DNA of 64,000 nucleotides from Gemmatimonadota bacterium (GTDB taxonomy: Bacteria; Latescibacterota; UBA2968; UBA8231): the NCBI GenBank assembly GCA_009840005.1, contig VXOR01000022.1, forward strand, positions 7,223 through 71,222, written 5' to 3'. Shown in pieces: positions 8,702 to 15,725 of the stretch (positions are counted from its first letter, which is position 1; every line of letters begins with the position of its first letter). The translations under genes and the position numbers were made by a program. Below the pieces are notes generated by a model. The model ran no database searches, had not been told where the DNA came from, and saw nothing but the letters and a program-made list of their open reading frames with translations.

Positions 8702-10429
8702 TTAACCTCGCGTTGGTTGTAGATTCAACAATACCAAAAGCCACGTCCGGTGCCAGTAGGCCGTATTGATATACGGATTGTCCGCCGATGGCCAGTTGCG
8801 CCAATAGGTTTGGTTGTGTGGCAAGCGGTGGTAAAATTGCAACAAGGGTACGGCTGGCAGCTCGCGCAGCCAAATCGCCAGCGCCTCTCTGAACAAGCCC
8901 ACCAAGCGCGGATCGCGGGGTGCGGTCTGGCCCATCTGATCGACGAGTGCGTCGTATTCGGAGTTTTTCCACCGCCAGAAGGTCGGCGTCGCCGTACCCG
9001 TGGGTTGGGCGAAGCGGCTGTGGTAGAGCCGCAGCGTAAAGTACGGATCGCGCACCGAGCCTCCATTGCCAAATATATAAGTTTTGGCCGCGCCCGTGGT
9101 CATCCGCGTGTAGTTGTCCGAGGTCATGCGCATGTTGGCCGCAAAGCCAGCCCGCTGCAACTGCTCGACTAAGATCGGCGCGATGTCTTGGAAGGTTTGG
9201 CTGATGTCGAGCAGCATTTTGGCCTGCGTCCCGTCCCGCGTCCAGATGCCCTCGGCATCCCGCTGCCACCCAGACTCCTGCATCAGAGCCGCGCTGCGAG
9301 CTGGATCGAACAGCCCCACCGAATGTTGTTCCAGCAAGTCCTCGACTTCACCCGTGTAGAGCCTGAGCCGAGGAAAGTCGGGGAACGGCAATAGGGTTGG
9401 TCGCCCCGCCCCCTGCCAGCCTACCTCCACTAGCTGCTCGCGGTTGATGGCGTGGTTTACGGCCCAGCGGAAGGCTGGCTCATCGTAGGGCGGCTCTTGG
9501 GCATTGAAGCCCAGCGAAAGGGGCCACCAGTCGAGATAGCCATAGGGCGGTTCTTGGCCACTCCAAGTAGTAACATTGGAGTTTTGCTCTAGAATCGTGC
9601 GGATGTTGGGCGGCAGCATGTCGGCGCACAGGTCCATGGCATTGGTCGCGAGATTCTGGACCTGTTTGGCTTCTTCCATGTAGGGCAGATAGATCAGCCG
9701 CTCGACTTGCGGTGGCTGGCGAAAGCCGATTTTGGCAGCCCACCAGCCGTCGCGCCGATCCCAGATCCGCTGCTCCGGCACGGAGTGCGCCAAGCGGTAC
9801 GGACCGCTTACGACGGGCCAGCCCCGCGCCAGATCGAAATTGGCGAAGGTCTTGGGGTCTTGGCCCTCCCAGATGTGCCGGGGCACAATCGGCACGCCAT
9901 TGTCGAAGTTGTGGGTGAAATACGTGAAGACAAAGCGCGGGTTGGGGGCCGTCAATGCAATGTGCGCCGTTAGGCTGTCGCTGGCCACGGCTGTTTTTAC
10001 CCAGGTCTGCATATCGACCGCAAAGGTCAGTTCCGGCGCGTGGTCGCGGAGCATGTTAATCGTAAAGACCACGTCGTGCGCCGTCCATGGCTGCCCGTCG
10101 CTCCACTCGACTCCGGGCCGAATTTTTATGGTGACTTCGGTATAATCCTCGTTGTACTCGTCCCCAGTGGCGATCCAGGGGATGATCTCGTCGCGGTAGG
10201 CGTTGTAAAAGTAGAGCGGCTCGTAGAGGAAGTTATACCCCGTGCGCGAGACCTTGCCAGGCAGGTAGGGGTTAAAGGCGTCGTAGTCCTGGAACTGGCC
10301 GCTGCACGTGCCCTGATCAACGCAGTCAGTTACCAAGGTGCGTTCGCGCGGCACGTGTTGCAGGCGACCTTCGCCGCTACAAGCAGCGCAGACCAAAGCG
10401 AGGATTAGCGAGAAAGCGGGGCGCGTCAA
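8702..10429 (-). CDS. Peptide-type ABC transporter substrate-binding lipoprotein (SBP family 5), copy 2
   Basis: 575 residues from the TTG at 10429, chosen because AGGAG lies 6 bases upstream and the signal sequence (TRPAFSLILALVCAAC, lipidated Cys17) begins there; an ATG at 10471 would give a poor N terminus. The same blocks are present as in copy 1: WSDGQPWTAHDVVFTINML, NPRFVFTYFTHNFDNGVPIVP and the C-terminal YHRLPHNQTYWRNWPS. The two genes are a tandem duplication separated by 66 bases. The divergent neighbour is an N-acyl-D-amino-acid deacylase, so the ligand may be an acylated amino acid or peptide; that is inference. Confidence 0.88.
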   Translation of the reverse strand: MTRPAFSLILALVCAACSGEGRLQHVPRERTLVTDCVDQGTCSGQFQDYDAFNPYLPGKVSRTGYNFLYEPLYFYNAYRDEIIPWIATGDEYNEDYTEVTIKIRPGVEWSDGQPWTAHDVVFTINMLRDHAPELTFAVDMQTWVKTAVASDSLTAHIALTAPNPRFVFTYFTHNFDNGVPIVPRHIWEGQDPKTFANFDLARGWPVVSGPYRLAHSVPEQRIWDRRDGWWAAKIGFRQPPQVERLIYLPYMEEAKQVQNLATNAMDLCADMLPPNIRTILEQNSNVTTWSGQEPPYGYLDWWPLSLGFNAQEPPYDEPAFRWAVNHAINREQLVEVGWQGAGRPTLLPFPDFPRLRLYTGEVEDLLEQHSVGLFDPARSAALMQESGWQRDAEGIWTRDGTQAKMLLDISQTFQDIAPILVEQLQRAGFAANMRMTSDNYTRMTTGAAKTYIFGNGGSVRDPYFTLRLYHSRFAQPTGTATPTFWRWKNSEYDALVDQMGQTAPRDPRLVGLFREALAIWLRELPAVPLLQFYHRLPHNQTYWRNWPSADNPYINTAYWHRTWLLVLLNLQPTRG

Positions 10430-10439
10430 GAGCTTCTCC

Positions 10440-10460
10440 TTTTGGCGGTGGTCGCCAAAA
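10440..10460. promoter_or_regulatory. Inverted repeat in the leader of binding protein copy 2
   Basis: TTTTGGCG (10440-10447) and CGCCAAAA (10453-10460) form a perfect 8-bp inverted repeat with a 5-base spacer. It lies just upstream of the AGGAG and TTG start and inside the divergent intergenic region. It could be an operator or a leader hairpin masking the ribosome site. Function is inferred from position only. Confidence 0.4.
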
Positions 10461-10492
10461 CGTATCAACACGAGTTGGGAGGGTCAACCGAC

Positions 10493-10521
10493 TTGAGCGA
10501 AGCCTCCAGCCCGCCTATACT
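10493..10521 (+). promoter_or_regulatory. Sigma-70-type promoter for the amidohydrolase gene
   Basis: TTGAGC (10493-10498) and TATACT (10516-10521) are separated by 17 bases, 46 bases upstream of the ATG at 10567. This is a near-consensus housekeeping promoter. Confidence 0.6.
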
Positions 10522-10566
10522 ACCTCCATTCAATTCCAACCTCCATCAACCACCCCAGGAAAAACC

Positions 10567-12186
10567 ATGTACGACCTGTTAATCCGCAACGCCCAACTTC
10601 TCGACGGCAGCGGCCAGCCCGCTTTCCGCGGCGACATCGCCGTCGAGCAGGGTCGCATCGTGGCCATCGGCGACCTTTCTGAGGCCGAAGCGAGTCGCAC
10701 CATCGACGCCGAGGGCCGCATTGCCTGCCCCGGCTTTATCGACATCCACACGCATTCGGACTTGACCATTGCCCTCGACGGCCGCGCGCTCAGTTCCCTG
10801 ACGCAGGGCATTACGACCCAAGTTATGGGCAACTGCGGCGTGTCGGCCGCACCCACCCGCGACTACGAGCCGTACTACGGCCCGCTCGACCCGGCGATGA
10901 CCCGGGGCTTGGCGTGCGATTGGACCCATTTCGGCGACTATTTCCAGCGGCTCGAAGCCAATGGAATGGGCACGAATACCGCGACTTTGGTCGGCCACGG
11001 CAACGTGCGCGTCGCTGCTATGGGCTACGACGACCGCCCGCCGACTGCGGCGGAAATGGAGCAGATGAAGGCGCTCGTCGCCCGCGCAATGGAAGACGGC
11101 GCGATGGGGCTGTCTTCGGGCTTGGCGTACGCGCCCGGCCCGTATGCGGCGCTGGAAGAGCTCGTCGAGTTGGGGAAGGTCGTCGCTGAATACAGCGGCA
11201 TCTACACCTCGCACATCCGCAACCAGACCGAGTCGATTGCCCAAGCCGTCGGCGAGGTCATTGCCGTTGGCGAGCAAGCCTCGGTTGCCGCCCACGTCTC
11301 GCACATGCAGCCCGGTGCGCCAATGATCGGCGCGACCCGCGACCTGCTCGCCACCATCGACCAGAAGCGCCGCGAGGGCTGCGACATTAGCTGCGACGCC
11401 ATTCCCTACACGATCGGCAGCACCACCCTCAAGTCGCTATTGCCTCCTTGGGCTCTGGCCGGCGGCGACGAGGCGCTGCTGCGGAGGCTACAAGACCCGG
11501 AGACTCGCGCCAAGATCGAGCAGGATACCATGCAGTACGGGGCCGAGAGCGGCGGCAGCCGCAAGCGCAACTTGGCGCGGGATGGGGAATGGGACAAGAT
11601 CTGGCTGGGCAGCGCCGAGCAAAACTCCGATTTAGTTGGCCTGAGTTTTGCCGAGATTGGTCGGCGGCGCGGCCAAACTCCTCACGATGCGGTCTGCGAC
11701 ATCCTCGTCGAAGAGCGTGCGCGGCCGTGGATGCTAGCCGAGGATGTGTCTGAGGAGGACTTCCTCAACATCGCCCGCCACTCTACCGGCGGCGTCATCT
11801 CCGACGGCTTCTCGCTCGTGCCCGAAGGCACCTTGGCCGAGGGCAAGCACCATCCCCGCTCCTACGGGGCCTTCCCCTACTTCTTGCGCCACTTCGTCCG
11901 CGAGCAAGGCGCGCTGCGCTGGGAAGAGGCCATCCACAAGCTCACTGGCCACCCCGCCGCCCGCTTCCGCTTGCGCGCACGCGGCCTGTTGCGCGAAGGC
12001 TACTGGGCCGATCTCGTGGTCTTCGACCCCGCCGCCATCGGCGAGTGCGCCGACTTTGCCGATCCCTACCGCTATCCGCAGGGCATCGACTGCGTAATTG
12101 TCAATGGACGGATCGCCGTTGAACGAGGAGAAATAGCCGACAGCCGCGCCGGACAGATCGTCCGGGCTGCTCCTGCTTCGACCTGA
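10567..12186 (+). CDS. N-acyl-D-amino-acid deacylase (D-aminoacylase family amidohydrolase)
   Basis: 539 residues of the metal-dependent amidohydrolase superfamily, D-aminoacylase branch. The first metal motif is GFIDIHTHSD (His61, His63). MGNCGVS supplies the cysteine (about residue 90) used as a metal ligand in D-aminoacylases. HIRNQ and HVSHMQ near residues 217 and 240 supply the later histidines, and a C-terminal GYWADLVVFDP strand closes the small beta domain. The enzyme should hydrolyse N-acyl-D-amino acids or related amides in the cytoplasm. AGGA stands 6-9 bases before the ATG. It is divergent from a peptide-type binding lipoprotein, suggesting uptake and deacylation of D-amino-acid-containing solutes. 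Confidence 0.9.
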   Translation: MYDLLIRNAQLLDGSGQPAFRGDIAVEQGRIVAIGDLSEAEASRTIDAEGRIACPGFIDIHTHSDLTIALDGRALSSLTQGITTQVMGNCGVSAAPTRDYEPYYGPLDPAMTRGLACDWTHFGDYFQRLEANGMGTNTATLVGHGNVRVAAMGYDDRPPTAAEMEQMKALVARAMEDGAMGLSSGLAYAPGPYAALEELVELGKVVAEYSGIYTSHIRNQTESIAQAVGEVIAVGEQASVAAHVSHMQPGAPMIGATRDLLATIDQKRREGCDISCDAIPYTIGSTTLKSLLPPWALAGGDEALLRRLQDPETRAKIEQDTMQYGAESGGSRKRNLARDGEWDKIWLGSAEQNSDLVGLSFAEIGRRRGQTPHDAVCDILVEERARPWMLAEDVSEEDFLNIARHSTGGVISDGFSLVPEGTLAEGKHHPRSYGAFPYFLRHFVREQGALRWEEAIHKLTGHPAARFRLRARGLLREGYWADLVVFDPAAIGECADFADPYRYPQGIDCVIVNGRIAVERGEIADSRAGQIVRAAPAST

Positions 12187-12267
12187 GACTTCGGCGAGTT
12201 CAGCCCAAGGGCGTTTGCCGCTCCTCGGTGCGTTAATCTGCTGCCTCGACAATACGAAATATGCGGT

Positions 12268-12340
12268 AGTGGGTTACTTTGAAAATGTTATCCCTTCCAT
12301 AGATAGACAAAACGGCCAAAAAAATTCAAAGTGACCCACT
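12268..12340. repeat. 73-bp inverted-repeat element (possible MITE)
   Basis: agtgggttactttgaa (12268-12283) and ttcaaagtgacccact (12325-12340) are complementary over 16 bases with one wobble position, separated by 41 bases. No T run follows, so it is not a standard terminator. It fits a small non-autonomous element or the ends of a decayed insertion sequence, upstream of the regulator/PIN pair. Confidence 0.5.
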
Positions 12341-12357
12341 CCCAAATATGCCTATAT

Positions 12358-12390
12358 TTGACAAAGTTCGTTCGATAATCTAAACTTTGT
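12358..12390 (+). promoter_or_regulatory. Promoter with overlapping operator palindrome
   Basis: TTGACA (12358-12363), a 17-base spacer and TAAACT (12381-12386) form a sigma-70-type promoter. ACAAAGTT (12361-12368) and AACTTTGT (12383-12390), a perfect 8-bp inverted repeat, overlap both hexamers. This is the arrangement expected for autorepression by the XRE-type regulator encoded 27 bases downstream. Confidence 0.65.
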
Positions 12391-12416
12391 TGTCGTCATT
12401 GATTCGGAGGTGCTCC

Positions 12417-13640
12417 ATGCTCATTACCCTTGAACAGATCGGGCAACGACTGCGCTGGGCACGCGAAAGCCGGCAGATTACCCAAGAGACCGCCGGGGCC
12501 GCACTCGGCCTTCAGCGATCGGCTATCAGCCTCATGGAATCTGGCCAGCGGCAGGTCTCCACGCTTGAGCTGACTCATCTCGCTGACTTGTATGGTCGGC
12601 CGGTCGAATGGTTCGTTAGCCCGAATAGCCCGGTCGAACAGGAAGACCCGGTCGTTGCGCTTTTTCGCGCCGAGCCGGGCCTGCAAAGTGAGGTCGTCCA
12701 AAAACAAGCTCGGCGTTGTCTGCACTTACTTCGAGAAGGGGCGTCGTTGCGACGCCTAACGGGCGGCAGGGCTGCTGTCTCCCTACCGCGTTACGAACTA
12801 CCGTCCCCGAGGTCGGTAGGACAGGCCATTGCCCAAGGCCAGCTTGTGGCCGAGCAAGAGCGCCGACGTCTCGATTTGGGCCAAGCACCCGTCAAATTGC
12901 CTGAGACCTTGGCCCATCAGAATATCTGGACGGCCGCTTTGCCGTTGCCCGATGAAATCTCTGGTCTCTTTCTGAGCAGTCCAGACTTCGGCATGGCGAT
13001 TTTGGCCAACCGCACCCAAGCACCGGTGCGGCGGCGATTTTCGTTTGCCCACGAACACGGTCATGCACTTATGGACCGCGATGAGCCAGCCACTGTTACG
13101 AGTGCCCACAACGCCAAGACGCGAACTGAACAGCGAGCCAATGCCTTTGCTGCCGCCTTCCTCATGCCCGAAGAGGGCGTGCGAGATTTTCTGCACAACT
13201 TGGGCAAAGGGAGAGGTAGCCGCCGCGAGGAAGCAGCGGTGGATGCGGTCACTGAAGAAGGGATCCAAGGTCAATTGCGTAGCCCAGCGCGCTCGCAGAA
13301 TGTAACCTACGCAGACGTGGCGCTTTTGGCTTGGCACTTTGAGGTAAGCTATACCGCGGCAGTTTGGCGGTTGCGCGGCTTGAATCTCGTCAGCCAAGAA
13401 CAAGCCCAGACGCTTCTCGACCATACTGAAGAGGCCAATCGATACCTCCGCACTGTGAAAGCATTTTCGGATGTAGAGGATTCCGAAGACAAAGCACATT
13501 GGGACCATGAATTGGATTGGCAGATTCTGTCGCTAGCTCTGGAAGCATGGTGGCGCGGGGAGATTTCGCAGGGGCGGCTGCTTGAAGTAGGCCGCCTGTT
13601 GGATATTGATGACGAGACGATTCTCGATTTGGCGGATTGA
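12417..13640 (+). CDS. XRE-type regulator fused to ImmA/IrrE-type zinc metalloprotease
   Basis: 407 residues from the ATG at 12417, which has GGAGG 6 bases upstream. Residues 7-65 are a Cro/C1 helix-turn-helix (IGQRLRWARESRQITQETAGAALG). Near residue 212 lies the zinc motif HEHGH (HExxH), followed near 238 by EQRANAFAAAFLMPEE, which supplies the third ligand as in the DUF955/ImmA/IrrE family. Such proteins are repressors plus proteases that relieve repression (known from ICEBs1 ImmR/ImmA and Deinococcus IrrE/DdrO), and they often accompany toxins. The next gene, 10 bases downstream, encodes a PIN-like protein, so this is probably the antitoxin and regulator half of a pair. Confidence 0.85.
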   Translation: MLITLEQIGQRLRWARESRQITQETAGAALGLQRSAISLMESGQRQVSTLELTHLADLYGRPVEWFVSPNSPVEQEDPVVALFRAEPGLQSEVVQKQARRCLHLLREGASLRRLTGGRAAVSLPRYELPSPRSVGQAIAQGQLVAEQERRRLDLGQAPVKLPETLAHQNIWTAALPLPDEISGLFLSSPDFGMAILANRTQAPVRRRFSFAHEHGHALMDRDEPATVTSAHNAKTRTEQRANAFAAAFLMPEEGVRDFLHNLGKGRGSRREEAAVDAVTEEGIQGQLRSPARSQNVTYADVALLAWHFEVSYTAAVWRLRGLNLVSQEQAQTLLDHTEEANRYLRTVKAFSDVEDSEDKAHWDHELDWQILSLALEAWWRGEISQGRLLEVGRLLDIDDETILDLAD

Positions 13641-13650
13641 GGCACTTTGA

Positions 13651-14172
13651 ATGGAGCAGCAAGACCCAACGCCGATTGTCCTCGACACTTCGATCTTGCT
13701 GAATTTTGTGAAGATCGGTCGTGTTGAGTTACTCGGTCAGCTCGGCACATCGGTCGTGCTGCTCGACCAAGTTTTCGATGAAGTGAGGCGTCCAGAACAA
13801 AGGAAGGTTGTCAAAGATGCCGTGGCTGCGGGCACACTTGATTTACAAAGCGTCCGCAATCCTGTGGAGGTTGCGCTATTTACAGAACTGCGGGCGGGTG
13901 GGCGGCTTGGAGCTGGCGAGTGCGCTGTTCTGGCCGTTGCACTTACTCGGGATTGGGTCGCTGGGCTTCAAGATCGAAGAGCGCGAACTGAAGGCCAACG
14001 CCGACGTGAAAACTTGGTGATCCGCCAGACGGAGGACTTGGTGTTGACGCTGATCAAGGCTAGCTACCTGACTATAGAAGAAGCCGATGGATTTCTCGCC
14101 GAGTGGGCGGCGAAGCACCGCTTTAGATCCAAGGTCACCAGTTTCCGAGATCTGAACAAATCGGATTTCTGA
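13651..14172 (+). CDS. PIN-like (DUF3368-type) protein, probable toxin of a TA pair
   Basis: 173 residues. The N terminus PIVLDTSILLNFVKIGRVELL carries the first PIN acidic residue (Asp12). LGAGECAVLAVAL near residue 90 carries the conserved glutamate, and LQDRRAR near 105 the late aspartate. This order matches the DUF3368/PIN-like fold of RNA-cleaving toxins. It begins 10 bases after the XRE-metalloprotease gene and shares its promoter. The first strand and the GE motif are convincing; nuclease activity and partnership with the upstream gene are inference. Confidence 0.7.
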   Translation: MEQQDPTPIVLDTSILLNFVKIGRVELLGQLGTSVVLLDQVFDEVRRPEQRKVVKDAVAAGTLDLQSVRNPVEVALFTELRAGGRLGAGECAVLAVALTRDWVAGLQDRRARTEGQRRRENLVIRQTEDLVLTLIKASYLTIEEADGFLAEWAAKHRFRSKVTSFRDLNKSDF

Positions 14173-14200
14173 AAGTACCCAAATACATAACTATAATCCC

Positions 14201-14304
14201 ATGTCAACGTCGCCGGAGCGCAAGAGCAACGGCAAGGGTCTGTTATCCTCGCGGAGCAAATGGTCGATGGGAAGGACATGCGGCAGCAGTTTGCGGATAT
14301 ATAG
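14201..14304 (+). other. Short possibly coding stretch before the ANKH-like gene
   Basis: In the frame ending with TAG at 14302-14304 the bases read VAGAQEQRQGSVILAEQMVDGKD and on to a stop directly before the next ATG. Composition looks protein-like but there is no start codon with a ribosome site. It may be the tail of a lost gene. I do not recognise it. Confidence 0.2.
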
Positions 14305-15588
14305 ATGAGCTATGCCCAGCTAACGCGCTTCATGTTGCCCTTGGTGGTGACGGCGCTGGTGCAAGAGCTCAGCGGCCAGTTCCTCAACGGCGGCATGGCG
14401 CGGATGCCGCGGGCGGTCGAAACGCTGGCCGCCTTTGGTTTGGCCTTTGGCTTGGCCTTATTCCTCGCCGGCACCTTGTCTCAGGTGCGGCAGCTCGGCT
14501 TGGTCCTCGTCGAGCACACCCAAGGCTGCCGCGTCTGCTTCCGCTTTGTGCTCGCCGCTGGGCTGCTATTGGCTGGCGTCTTGGCGAGCTTGGCACTGAC
14601 GCCTTTGGGGACTTGGATTATCAACGATCTGCACGGGGTCGATCCCGCGCTCGGCGAGGCGGTGCGCGTGGCCCTGCTGTGGCTGGTTCCCTTTCCCGTC
14701 CTGCACGGGATGACGCGCTTTTACAGCGGCGAACTCATCCGCATCCGCCGCACTGATATTCCCGCCTACGCCATTACCACTGGGATCGCCCTCAGCATCC
14801 TCGCGGTCTTTGCGCTACTGCCGCTCGGCTTCGTCCGCCAGACTCCCATTTTACTGCCGGTTCTTGCCACGTACACAGGTGCCCTCGCCGAGCTTGGCGT
14901 GGTCGCGTGGGGGCGCTGGCGCTTGGTGCGCTGGCCAGAGTCGGGCGACATGCCGCTCCTGACTTACTTCTACGTCCTGCGCTTCTTTTGGCCCTTGGCG
15001 CTGATCATGGCGGTGCAGGCTGGCACCCGGCCGCTGATCAACGTGTTCGTCGCCCGCAGCGCCGATGGTACCGAAGCACTGGCCGTGCTGACCGTCGTCT
15101 ATGCGCTCGGCCACATCCCCTATGGTTGGCTCAACGAACTGCGCAATCTGCCGACGGCCTTCCGCCAAGAAGGGGATTTGGCTAAAATTCGCCGCTTCTG
15201 CTGGGGCTGTTGTCTGTTTTCCTGTGCGTGGATGGCGGTGTTGTTTTGGACGCCGGCGGTCGATTACATCCTCGGCACTTGGATCGGCATTGGCCCCGAG
15301 TTAATTGTCCACTGCAAGACGCCACTGCTTCTCTTCATGGGCTTTCCCTTTGTCGTCAGCCTGCGCAGTTATTTCCACGGCATCGGCCTGCTCCAGCACC
15401 GCACCCAAGCCATGGCACCGAGCGCTCCGTCGCGCGTAGTGACCGTCTTGCTGGTGCTGGCCCTGTTAGCCAACCTCGAGCTCCACGGCGCGACCCAAGC
15501 CGTGGGAGCCTTGGTAAGCGGCCACACCGTGGAGGCCTTGGTCGTCTGGTGGAGCATCGGACGCGGGCGCGGGCGGCGCGCCTCTTGA
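14305..15588 (+). CDS. Bacterial homologue of ANKH (progressive ankylosis) exporter, MATE-like fold
   Basis: A 427-residue multi-spanning inner-membrane protein. The central block FFWPLALIMAVQ ... TRPLINVFVAR, then EALAVLTVVYALGHIPYGWLNELRN (about residues 230-285) matches position for position the block in animal ANKH ([46 protein letters not shown]). The early motif LNGGMARMPRAVETLAAFGLA matches ANKH LNRGIAAV...EMLASYGLA, and HGATQAVGAL near the end matches HGATLGVGSL. ANKH exports ATP, citrate and pyrophosphate-related anions and is distantly related to MATE flippases. Substrate in bacteria is unknown. The downstream genes (ThDP enzyme, oxidoreductase) give no direct clue. Confidence 0.85.
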   Translation: MSYAQLTRFMLPLVVTALVQELSGQFLNGGMARMPRAVETLAAFGLAFGLALFLAGTLSQVRQLGLVLVEHTQGCRVCFRFVLAAGLLLAGVLASLALTPLGTWIINDLHGVDPALGEAVRVALLWLVPFPVLHGMTRFYSGELIRIRRTDIPAYAITTGIALSILAVFALLPLGFVRQTPILLPVLATYTGALAELGVVAWGRWRLVRWPESGDMPLLTYFYVLRFFWPLALIMAVQAGTRPLINVFVARSADGTEALAVLTVVYALGHIPYGWLNELRNLPTAFRQEGDLAKIRRFCWGCCLFSCAWMAVLFWTPAVDYILGTWIGIGPELIVHCKTPLLLFMGFPFVVSLRSYFHGIGLLQHRTQAMAPSAPSRVVTVLLVLALLANLELHGATQAVGALVSGHTVEALVVWWSIGRGRGRRAS

Positions 15589-15631
15589 CGCAGCTAGGTC
15601 TCTGTCCAACGTTCTACGCAAATTTTGTGGA

Positions 15632-15654
15632 GGGGCAACCACGAGGGTTGTTCC
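15632..15654. repeat. REP-like hairpin
   Basis: ggggcaacc (15632-15640) pairs with ggttgttcc (15646-15654) with two wobble pairs and a 5-base loop. It lies in the gap between the ANKH-like gene and the ThDP enzyme gene. It resembles GGGGCAACC-type dispersed palindromes; no T run follows. Confidence 0.4.
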
Positions 15655-15725
15655 TATAGGATCCCCATAGGGACTGTCCCTTGTGGCGGTCTTGATCCAA
15701 CGACAAAAATTCGGAAAGGGGTGCC

